Positions 1 to 5,391 of a stretch of DNA of 5,391 bases are shown here, piece after piece; positions within the stretch are counted from its first letter, which is position 1, and every line of letters starts with the position of its first letter. A program made the translations under genes and the position numbers. Origin of the DNA: Kiritimatiellia bacterium. Its GTDB lineage: Bacteria > Verrucomicrobiota > Kiritimatiellia > RFP12 > UBA1067. Where the stretch lies: positions 1-5,391 of the forward strand of contig JAEDMC010000187.1 of NCBI GenBank assembly GCA_016303225.1, in the 5' to 3' direction. The notes under the pieces are model-generated. The model was not told the DNA's origin, did no database searches, and worked only from the letters and a program-made list of their open reading frames with translations.

Positions 1-7
1 TTACGAT

Positions 8-25
8 TTAGCTCCTTTCAGCTAA
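8..25. other. Small perfect hairpin at left edge
   Basis: TTAGCT (8-13) and AGCTAA (20-25) form a perfect 6-bp stem around a 6-base loop. Read on the minus strand, the loop and adjoining stem contain GAAAGGAG (19 down to 12), a good Shine-Dalgarno match, so a minus-strand gene could start just beyond the left edge with its ribosome binding site partly held in the hairpin. There is no T-tract to make it a terminator. Apart from this, 1-63 shows only an imperfect GC hairpin (34-50) and no convincing coding frame. Confidence 0.25.
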
Positions 26-63
26 TAGTCCATGCCGAGCTTCGCTTGGCGTACCCCCACCAC

Positions 64-390
64 TCAAACCCCACCATTGGAGTCTGACCCTTGAAAGCCC
101 CCGATGGCCCACTGCCTGCGCACCGCGTCCGCGAAATACTCGACGCCGTGCCCTTCGTCGATCGGGACGGACGAGGCGTGGTAGACTGCCTCGACCTTCG
201 ACCTCTGGCCTTTCTTCGGGCCTGCGATGTACTCGAACTGGCGTAGCGTGAGGACAAGCGTCCGCGCTCCGCAGAACCCGACTTGCGCGGGATCGTCGAG
301 AGGCCAGATCAGCGTCCACCGGACTTCGCGCCGACCGTGTCCCTTTTCGAAAAAAGTGTGGTATACTGTAGTCGTGTCATCGTGTGTTTC
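64..390 (-). pseudogene. ISAs1-family transposase remnant (C-terminal part)
   Basis: The minus-strand frame ending at the stop at 64 reads EKGHGRREVRW (about 345-313), then KVEAVYHASSVP and, near 130-100, FADAVRRQWAIGG. ISAs1-family (H-repeat) transposases have the same order: HGRIETR, then a WPG-type linker, then a RYYISSLP-like strand and FAEAVRGHWGIEN. The match is from memory of the family, not a search. The fragment keeps only about 100 of the usual 370 or so residues. The upstream half is missing, replaced by the opposing membrane-protein gene, and the expected LHWVLDV segment after WGIEN is absent: the frame runs into unrelated residues and stops. No start codon, ribosome site or terminal inverted repeats are evident. 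It is best read as a dead relic, inactive as a transposase, marking a past insertion. The exact edges are uncertain; recognisable similarity covers about 100-390. Confidence 0.6.
359..367 (+). promoter_or_regulatory. Putative extended -10 promoter element for the membrane-protein gene
   Basis: TGG followed by TATACT (362-367) matches an extended -10 (TGnTATAAT-like), preceded by an A-run at 350-355 that might act as an UP-like element. No good -35 lies 17 bp upstream (GTCCCT at 339-344). It would start transcription near 374, about 66 bases ahead of the chosen ATG at 440. The motif lies within the transposase remnant, so its use is inferred, not shown. Confidence 0.4.
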
Positions 391-439
391 CAACGCATTC
401 TGCATCGGGCTTAGGTCGGCGCGGGCGACCCTCGCGCCG

Positions 440-1051
440 ATGCTGATTTTACAGTCGCTTGCGGCGCTGATGGTCGTCGCGTACTGGATTTCCCCGTCCT
501 TTGGGAACCTCTTCGCGCCGTTCGCCGCCTGGCACGCGGCGTGGGGATGGAAGGCCGCGTTCCTTTGCCAGGCGTTCTTCTGCGGACTTCTTCCCGGGTT
601 CTTCCTCCTCCTCTTTCGCGGCATCCGTCCGCGGCGGGCGGTCTTCACGATTCTCGCGCAGGTGCTCTGGTGCGGGACGTTCGGGATCGGCGTCGGGGAG
701 GTGTTCAAGCTGCTCGCCGCGTGGTTCGGCGACAACACGTCGCTTTCGACGCTCCTCCTCAAGACGGCGTTTGACCAGTTCGTCTGGACGGTCCTTGTGA
801 TTGCACCTGCGAACGCGGTCTTCTACTTCTGGGTCGGGCGTGACTTCTCCTTCGCGCGGACACGACGGGAATGGCCGCGGCAGTTTGTCTTGCGTGTCTA
901 CCTCCCGAACCTGGTCTCCAACTGGTGCGTGTGGATTCCGGTCGTCTTCATCGTCTTCGCCTTTCCTCTGCCGTTGCAGATCCTCGTCTGCGGCATGGCC
1001 TGTTCGTGCTGGTCGCTTCTCTGCCTCCAGCTCGGCAAGCGGTCAGGCTGA
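440..1051 (+). CDS. Polytopic membrane protein, Mpv17/PMP22-like
   Basis: This is a 203-residue, very hydrophobic protein. Likely membrane segments are about 2-18, 38-60, 66-95, 112-132, and 162-198 (probably two helices). The C-terminal half resembles Mpv17/PMP22/Sym1: Lys108 with Asp112-Gln113 (family K...DQ), Trp145, Pro156, then Asn161-Trp162 and VWIPVVFIVFAFPLPLQ (164-180), which parallels the family pattern NW.VWP..Q.INF.FVP.., and a late Trp191. Family members sit in eukaryotic inner organelle membranes and are proposed channels; their bacterial role is unknown to me, so no function is claimed. The N-terminal half is not clearly alignable. ATG 440 was chosen because it opens directly into a hydrophobic helix; upstream codons run antisense through the transposase relic and look non-coding. 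No Shine-Dalgarno precedes it. A GTG at 374, six bases after TATACT, would give 225 residues and is a less likely start. The gene overlaps the convergent regulator by 9 bp. Confidence 0.75.
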   Translation: MLILQSLAALMVVAYWISPSFGNLFAPFAAWHAAWGWKAAFLCQAFFCGLLPGFFLLLFRGIRPRRAVFTILAQVLWCGTFGIGVGEVFKLLAAWFGDNTSLSTLLLKTAFDQFVWTVLVIAPANAVFYFWVGRDFSFARTRREWPRQFVLRVYLPNLVSNWCVWIPVVFIVFAFPLPLQILVCGMACSCWSLLCLQLGKRSG

Positions 1052-2227
1052 CTGCGCCTTGCGCCAGTTGAGGGGTGATTTGCCTGTTGCGGCGGTGAAA
1101 GTCTTGCGGAAGGCCTGCGCGGAAGGGTAGCCGGCGGCGACGGCGATGTCGGCGAGACGTGTTCTGCCTTGGGACAGGAGGGCCTTCGCGCGTTCGAGCC
1201 GTGTGGACTGGATTTCGTCGCGGATGGAGTGTCCGGTCGCTTCGCGGAAGCGCATTTCAATGAGGCGACGCGTCACGCCGAAGTCGCGGGCGAGCTGCTC
1301 GACGGTGATGCCGGAGGCGACTTGCTTGCGGACGATTTCGACGATCTTGACCGTGCGTTCGTCATGGCGCCGGAGGGCGCGGGTCGAGCTGCGGTGGAAG
1401 ACGGCGAGAGCGCCGAAGGTCTGGGATTTTGGCGGACGCCTCAGCGACCGGATCAGATCGCGTAAGAGCGAGGCGGCGAGGTAGCCCGCCCGCTCATGGT
1501 CCGGCTTGATGCTGGAAAGTGTGGGCGTGCACCGGAGGCAGATGTCCTCATCGTTGTCCACGCCCATCACGGCGACGTCATCGGGTACTGCGAATCCGTT
1601 CTTCCGGGCGCAGCCAACGACTAGCTCGCTGATGTAGTCGTTTGCGGCGAAGATCGCCGTTGGCTTGGGCAACTCGCGGATCCAGGTGTCGAGTTCGCGG
1701 AGAAAGACGTTGCTCGCGATGGCCTTATGTTCCTTTTGGAAGGTGTGGCAGCAAACGTTGTTGAGCTTCAGCGTCGCAGTGAATTCGCGGCCGCGTTCGT
1801 GGCTCCATCGGAGATTGTCCGTGAAGGGGACGTAGGCGTAGCTCGTGGCGTTGAGTGCGAGGAGCTCTCGGGCGGCGAGCTGGGCGATGCTTTTAGCGTC
1901 CGAGTAGACGCAGACGGCTCCTCGTCCGAGCGTGTCGGGATGCCGGTCAAGGAAGACGGTCGGAATGCCGAACTCGTCCTTGCGGAAATCATTCGGCGCG
2001 GCGCCGCTGTCGACGATGACGCCAATCGGATCCCAGAATTCGCGCATCTTCCGGAAGTTTTCCCAGAACTCCGCACGGCGGTCGTGCTTCTGGTGACTGG
2101 GCGACGCCATGCCGAATTCGAGTGTGCGCACATGCCATCCGAACGCCTTTGCGGCGCGGAGAATGCCGTCGAGCTGAGACTGGTTCGACGGACGGTTCGA
2201 GCTTCGCAGGAAGAAGATGGACTTCAC
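1043..2227 (-). CDS. XylR-type transcriptional regulator (LacI-like sensor plus AraC-type HTH)
   Basis: From GTG 2227 the product is 394 residues, close to the 392 of E. coli XylR, with the same layout. Residues about 2-270 form a LacI/periplasmic-binding-like sensor, with IAQLAARELL, WSHERGREF (about 141-149), AIFAANDYISELVV (about 191-204) and DDVAVMGVDNDE (about 216-227). The C-terminal 100 residues are an AraC-type domain with two helix-turn-helix units: ITVEQLARDFGVTRRLIEMRF (~307-327) and RLADIAVAAGYPSAQAFRKTF (~357-377), followed by TGKSP. Such proteins bind a sugar and activate catabolic genes; the ligand here is unknown. It diverges from the glycosidase, its likely target. Start choice: an upstream in-frame ATG at 2269 would add 14 residues and another lies at 2245, but the family normally begins at the MKSIFFL-like strand, and GTG 2227 sits 8 bases after a TATACT, which suits a leaderless mRNA. 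No start has a Shine-Dalgarno. The stop overlaps the end of the convergent membrane gene. Confidence 0.9.
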   Translation of the reverse strand: MKSIFFLRSSNRPSNQSQLDGILRAAKAFGWHVRTLEFGMASPSHQKHDRRAEFWENFRKMREFWDPIGVIVDSGAAPNDFRKDEFGIPTVFLDRHPDTLGRGAVCVYSDAKSIAQLAARELLALNATSYAYVPFTDNLRWSHERGREFTATLKLNNVCCHTFQKEHKAIASNVFLRELDTWIRELPKPTAIFAANDYISELVVGCARKNGFAVPDDVAVMGVDNDEDICLRCTPTLSSIKPDHERAGYLAASLLRDLIRSLRRPPKSQTFGALAVFHRSSTRALRRHDERTVKIVEIVRKQVASGITVEQLARDFGVTRRLIEMRFREATGHSIRDEIQSTRLERAKALLSQGRTRLADIAVAAGYPSAQAFRKTFTAATGKSPLNWRKAQSA

Positions 2228-2235
2228 GGCGGACA

Positions 2236-2244
2236 AGTATAGCA
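2236..2244 (-). promoter_or_regulatory. Putative extended -10 of the regulator gene
   Basis: On the minus strand TGC precedes TATACT (2241 down to 2236), an extended -10. The -35 position 17 bp upstream reads ACTTAT, a poor match, as is tolerated with extended -10 promoters. Only 8 bases separate the hexamer from GTG 2227, so transcription would begin at or within a base or two of the start codon. One copy of the direct repeat (2240-2249) overlaps this element, which would allow self-repression. Confidence 0.45.
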
Positions 2245-2273
2245 TAATTGCGTTTCGCATAAGTAGCATAATT
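2240..2273. promoter_or_regulatory. Candidate operator: paired direct repeats around a palindrome
   Basis: TAGCATAATT occurs at 2240-2249 and again at 2264-2273, a perfect 10-bp direct repeat 24 bp apart. A third, shorter GCATAA lies between at 2257-2262, and TGCGTTTCGCA (2249-2259) is a perfect palindrome with a 3-base centre. Direct repeats about two helical turns apart are typical of AraC/XylR binding sites. The site ends 27 bp before the glycosidase -35 and overlaps the regulator's own -10, as expected for a divergent activator that also controls itself. Binding is inferred. Confidence 0.45.
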
Positions 2274-2281
2274 TTATTTTC

Positions 2282-2291
2282 GTAATATTAC
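2282..2291. promoter_or_regulatory. Perfect palindrome GTAATATTAC upstream of the glycosidase -35
   Basis: GTAATATTAC is a perfect 10-bp palindrome ending 9 bp before the -35 of the glycosidase promoter. Its right arm with the next base (TTACC, 2288-2292) is mirrored by GGTAA at 2330-2334, just after the -10, so the promoter is bracketed by an inverted pair. It might be a second protein-binding site, but in such AT-rich DNA a 10-bp palindrome can also arise by chance. Confidence 0.25.
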
Positions 2292-2300
2292 CGTTTTTGT

Positions 2301-2329
2301 TTGACCGACTGATTGCGGTGTGCTATTAT
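2301..2329 (+). promoter_or_regulatory. Sigma70-type promoter of the glycosidase gene
   Basis: TTGACC (2301-2306) and TATTAT (2324-2329) are separated by exactly 17 bp, and the -10 is extended by TGC at 2321-2323. The start of transcription is expected near 2336, giving a leader of about 26 bases that carries the ribosome binding site. The elements sit in a distinctly AT-rich gap between GC-rich genes, which adds support. Confidence 0.75.
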
Positions 2330-2343
2330 GGTAACGTAAATAC

Positions 2344-2350
2344 AAGGAGG
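2344..2350 (+). promoter_or_regulatory. Strong ribosome binding site that fixes the glycosidase start
   Basis: AAGGAGG lies 11 bases before ATG 2362. An in-frame TAA at 2353-2355 rules out any start further upstream, so this site and the ATG define the N-terminus. It is the only clear Shine-Dalgarno among the three genes. Confidence 0.85.
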
Positions 2351-2361
2351 TATAAGGGCTC

Positions 2362-5300
2362 ATGTGGTGTCATGTTTTGATTTGCGCACTGTTGCCGCTG
2401 TCCGGTCAAAAGAACGGTCCGTTTGACGCGGTCTATCGCGCCGGGGAACCGCAGACGGTCCGGGTGAGGACCGTCATAACGGTGCGTGAGAATACGCGGG
2501 CGAACGCGGCGCTTCGGGTTGTGGCGCCGTCCGGCGAGACGATCCGCTATGAGCGCATCGACTTCATGCACGCCCTGAACGGTGCGGAGCCGTGGCGCGA
2601 CCGCAGTCTGGTACGTGCGGCAGGAGAGGTCACCAACGAGTTCATACTGGTCCTCGAGAGCGCCGGCGACTACGCGCTGAAGCTGTCCCGTGCGGCCGCT
2701 TCGTGGAAGTCGTGGAAGACGCCGCTCGATCCGGTCGGTGTCTGGGTGGAGAAGGTTGGGCCGCTGGCGGTGCCGGAGGGTTTTGTCCCCGCCCGTGTAC
2801 ACCCGATGACCGTCGCGCTCAATACCGGCGTTGCCGATGCGTGCAAGCGCTTCCGCTCGACAATCCACCAGAACCATCCCGTCTTCTTCAACTCCCAGTT
2901 GCTCGTGGACGCGGGGTGCGATGTCGAGCAGAACGACTACGGTCGCACGGACGCGAACCCGACCGGGCTCAAGGGCGCACACAACCTGCAGAGTAGACCC
3001 GACTGGGGCGCACTCAACAAGGCGTACCCGATGCCGAAGGAGGGCGAGACCTTCGCACCCGTCGGGCGCAAGGCGAACAGCGAGGGCAAGCACTGGAATG
3101 AGTGGAGCGTCTCCTTCGAACCCGCCAACGAGTCCGCCTACAAAAAGGACGTGGAGGAAGTGCAGAAGGTTGTCAGCGGGCCGCTGAACGATCGCGTGGA
3201 AAGCTGGAACATCGCCTGGGAGCAGGCGGGTACCTACGACTACGGCGAGACCTCGGTGAAGGCCTATCGCACATGGCTCGAAAAGCAGTACGGGTCGCTC
3301 GCGAAATTGAACGCGACGTGGCGCACGGACTACAAGACCTTCGGCGAGATCGTCCCCGCGCGGCGTGCGGACTGCGTCGGGCCGAAGAAACTGGCCGACC
3401 CGTTCAAGCGCGCCCAGGCGACGGCGAACTTCATCGACTTCCGCGACTTCTGCTCGAAGGAATACGCCCGTCTCATCGCGCGGCGCGTGAAGGCCGCCGC
3501 CACCGACCCCGAAAAGCGCCCGATCGCGACGCAGTTCGCCAATCTCGACCTCAATGCCGTCGAGTGGTCCGGCTGGCGGCCCCTGGATGACGAGGATCTC
3601 TTCCGCTTCGGCGTGAAGGACGCGGACCGCTACGGCTACGACGTTTACGCGGTGGACGACTGGGTTGGAGCCGAATACGACACTCTCAGCGCGTTCAGCG
3701 ACGACGCGATGCGCATGGAAGTTCGCGAGGGTAGCACCCACACGCCCGACCCCGGCCTCGCCGTGCGCTCGTACTGGACGCTCATCGGCAAGGGCGTCAA
3801 GGGCTTCTCGCACTTCATGCTGCAGGAAGGCAACAGCCACGCCGAGTTTCCGAAATTCGGCCTCACGAACTACGACCAGACTCCGCGCCCGAAACTCGCC
3901 GCCTACTCGGACGCGATTCGCGCCGTGCGCCAGATCGAGAACGTCCTCGCCGACGCGCACCGCCGCCACGCGGCGAAGCCCGTGGCGATCTACTACAGCC
4001 GAACCTGCAACGCCTTGCAGGAACGTTCCCTCGGTTCGCTCTTCGACTGCGGGCCGGACAACGTCTTCCGCGTCTACGAGCTCATCCGCGGCAACGGCTA
4101 CCCCGTCACCTTCATCACCGACACGCAAATCCGCGAAGGCAAGCGGCTGGACGGCATGGCCGCGCTCTTCTTCGTGGACGCGAAATACATTCCGGCGGAC
4201 GTGCTGGAGAAGGTCGAGGGCTGGGTCGAACGCGGCGGCGCGGTGTTCGCCGACGCCCAGCCCGGCGTCTACGACGGGCACGGCTTCCCGCAGGATCGCT
4301 TCCTGAAGTTCCTCGGCGTGGAACCCATCCAGCAGAAGAAGGTCGATTCGCTCGCGGCCGAGAAGAACCCCTTCGGCTACAGCGCGATGAGTTTCGATGT
4401 GGTCGACGCGGACCAGCTCCACAAGACGCAGTTCGAGTTCTTCCAGCAGTGGGATTCGGTGCACCCGGTTTCGAAGGCGCTCGGCAAGTTCATGTTCAGT
4501 GGCTTTGGCTACCAGCAGATCAAGGCGACGGCGGGCGAGACGATCGTGATGGCGCAGAACGGCCGTCCGGCCGCTGTCATTCGTTCGCACGGCAAGGGAA
4601 CGAGCCTCTACTTCGCCGGCTACCTCGGCTCGATCTACGGCGGCGCGGCGACGACCTACGAATGGCGCGATACCCATTCCGACCCCTCGCCCTACCGGTT
4701 CGTAGACGCCCTGCTGAACTTCGTCGGGGCCCGTAAGGCCGCAACGGCCGACCTGCCCACGCGCGTTCGTGCGAAGATGCGCTTCGAGTCGCCGCTGGTG
4801 GATTCGCGCGGCAACGCCATCCTTTCGGCGACAAGTTACAACGACGCGCCCGTGGGACCGTTCGCCGTCGCCTGGCGCCTCGCGGCGGAAATGAAGCCGC
4901 CGAAGGCCGTCTTCGTCCTGTCGCAGGGTTCGCGCGAACTCGTTCCCGTCGTGTTCGACGTCAAGGACGGCGAGGTGCGCTTCACGATGCCTCGCTTCGA
5001 GAACTTCGCGGCGGCACTCGCGCTGAATGAGGCGGAACCGCTCGTCTCGGTGGACTTCGGGGCGGCGCGGCGCACGGCGGCGGGCCTCGTCGAACTGAAC
5101 CCGGGCCAGGTGGCCGAGGTCAAGGTTCGGGTCTTCAATCCGTCGGCGAAGCCCCTGTGCGCGGGCAGGGTGACCTTGCGTCTGCCGGCGGGCTGGTTCT
5201 ACGACCGCGAGACGGTCGACGTCCCCGCGCTGTCTGCCTACGGCGCGTCGGCGGAACTCGTCTTCCGCATCCGTACGCCCGACCGGTGCGCGGCGACGCG

Positions 5301-5388
5301 CTTCCGCCCCGTCAATTTCATCTACGAAAACGCGGATGGAAAGTCCATGCCGACGGCGGAAGTCGTTTGGTGGAAAAACGCCGACTGA
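2362..5388 (+). CDS. Large GH42-like glycoside hydrolase with trimerisation domain
   Basis: 1008 residues, probably hydrolysing a beta-glycoside; the substrate cannot be told. Domains: a short hydrophobic stretch (5-13, weak signal peptide without Lys/Arg ahead of it); N-terminal beta-sandwich (about 16-135); GH-A barrel (about 140-535); GH42-type trimerisation domain of flavodoxin-like fold (about 537-790, with ELIRGNGYPVTFITDT at 573-588, WVERGGAVFADAQPG at 621-635 and GKGTSLYFAGYLG at 744-756); two C-terminal beta-sandwich/Ig-like regions (about 795-900 and 905-1008). In the barrel, WNIAWEQAG places Glu287 as predicted acid/base, followed by the GH42-like WLEKQYGSLAKLNATW (305-320). Glu453 in MRMEVREG is the predicted nucleophile. 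The 166-residue gap is close to that of Thermus A4 beta-galactosidase (Glu141/Glu312). Usual GH42 enzymes are about 650-700 residues, so the flanking domains are extra. Trp286 replaces the customary Asn before the acid/base. GH164 or an unclassified GH-A family is an alternative. Likely activated by the divergent regulator. Confidence 0.85.
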   Translation: MWCHVLICALLPLSGQKNGPFDAVYRAGEPQTVRVRTVITVRENTRANAALRVVAPSGETIRYERIDFMHALNGAEPWRDRSLVRAAGEVTNEFILVLESAGDYALKLSRAAASWKSWKTPLDPVGVWVEKVGPLAVPEGFVPARVHPMTVALNTGVADACKRFRSTIHQNHPVFFNSQLLVDAGCDVEQNDYGRTDANPTGLKGAHNLQSRPDWGALNKAYPMPKEGETFAPVGRKANSEGKHWNEWSVSFEPANESAYKKDVEEVQKVVSGPLNDRVESWNIAWEQAGTYDYGETSVKAYRTWLEKQYGSLAKLNATWRTDYKTFGEIVPARRADCVGPKKLADPFKRAQATANFIDFRDFCSKEYARLIARRVKAAATDPEKRPIATQFANLDLNAVEWSGWRPLDDEDLFRFGVKDADRYGYDVYAVDDWVGAEYDTLSAFSDDAMRMEVREGSTHTPDPGLAVRSYWTLIGKGVKGFSHFMLQEGNSHAEFPKFGLTNYDQTPRPKLAAYSDAIRAVRQIENVLADAHRRHAAKPVAIYYSRTCNALQERSLGSLFDCGPDNVFRVYELIRGNGYPVTFITDTQIREGKRLDGMAALFFVDAKYIPADVLEKVEGWVERGGAVFADAQPGVYDGHGFPQDRFLKFLGVEPIQQKKVDSLAAEKNPFGYSAMSFDVVDADQLHKTQFEFFQQWDSVHPVSKALGKFMFSGFGYQQIKATAGETIVMAQNGRPAAVIRSHGKGTSLYFAGYLGSIYGGAATTYEWRDTHSDPSPYRFVDALLNFVGARKAATADLPTRVRAKMRFESPLVDSRGNAILSATSYNDAPVGPFAVAWRLAAEMKPPKAVFVLSQGSRELVPVVFDVKDGEVRFTMPRFENFAAALALNEAEPLVSVDFGAARRTAAGLVELNPGQVAEVKVRVFNPSAKPLCAGRVTLRLPAGWFYDRETVDVPALSAYGASAELVFRIRTPDRCAATRFRPVNFIYENADGKSMPTAEVVWWKNAD

Positions 5389-5391
5389 GGA

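Noticed and set aside
34..50. GC hairpin as a terminator
   Set aside because: The stem of 7 pairs includes a wobble and is not followed by a T-tract on either strand.
227..439. Upstream extension of the membrane-protein frame to an ATG at 227
   Set aside because: The added 71 residues are polar, unlike the rest of the protein, and read antisense through the transposase relic; the putative -10 also lies downstream of that ATG.
391..762. Upstream extension of the transposase frame on the minus strand
   Set aside because: The residues upstream of about 390 are basic, low-complexity and unlike ISAs1. They are the shadow of the membrane-protein gene.
1727..2242. Open frame of 171 codons on the plus strand across the regulator
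   Set aside because: It is opposite the well-supported regulator, lacks domain features and its composition is that of an antisense shadow.
2326..4677. Long open frame (783 codons) on the minus strand opposite the glycosidase
   Set aside because: It lies antisense to a gene with clear domains, a promoter and a ribosome site. Its product is a low-complexity Arg/Val/Glu-rich chain with no recognisable domain, as expected from GC-biased third positions.
1..5391. CRISPR arrays, tRNA, rRNA or riboswitches
   Set aside because: No regularly spaced repeats, cloverleaf-like folds or recognisable RNA motifs were seen on reading either strand; the control region is too short and AT-rich for a riboswitch.

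Overview
The window holds three apparently intact protein-coding genes and one transposase remnant on GC-rich DNA, with one short AT-rich control region. A XylR-type regulator (LacI-like sensor fused to an AraC-type DNA-binding domain) diverges from a large multi-domain GH42-like glycosidase. That pairing, with high GC and sigma70-like promoters, fits a carbohydrate-degrading bacterium of the PVC group (Kiritimatiellota, Lentisphaerota or Verrucomicrobiota), possibly from a gut or other polysaccharide-rich habitat. The taxonomic guess is inference from gene types only; no rRNA or marker gene is present.

Layout. Positions 1-63 hold no gene I can support, only a small hairpin at the left edge. 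About 64-390 on the minus strand is the C-terminal part of an ISAs1-family transposase, truncated at both ends. From 440 to 1051 (+) is a 203-residue polytopic membrane protein whose C-terminal half carries the signature of the Mpv17/PMP22 family, best known from eukaryotic organelles. Its tail overlaps by 9 bp the tail of the convergent regulator gene (1043 to 2227 or 2269, minus). The 134-bp AT-rich gap between the regulator and the glycosidase holds a clear promoter for the glycosidase (TTGACC, 17 bp, TATTAT), an extended -10 for the regulator that almost touches its likely GTG start, a 24-bp-spaced direct repeat around a small palindrome, and a second palindrome (GTAATATTAC). From 2362 to 5388 (+) is a 1008-residue glycosidase with an N-terminal beta-sandwich, a GH-A type barrel, a GH42-like trimerisation domain and C-terminal Ig-like domains. 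Only three bases follow its stop.

How it may work together: the regulator probably senses a sugar through its LacI/periplasmic-binding-like half, binds the repeats in the divergent gap, switches on the glycosidase and may repress itself, because the repeats overlap its own -10. The Mpv17-like gene has no evident functional link to this pair. The points most worth a second look are the bacterial Mpv17-like protein, the repeat layout in the divergent control region, the Trp in place of the usual Asn before the glycosidase's predicted acid/base Glu, and the promoter-like motif inside the transposase remnant.
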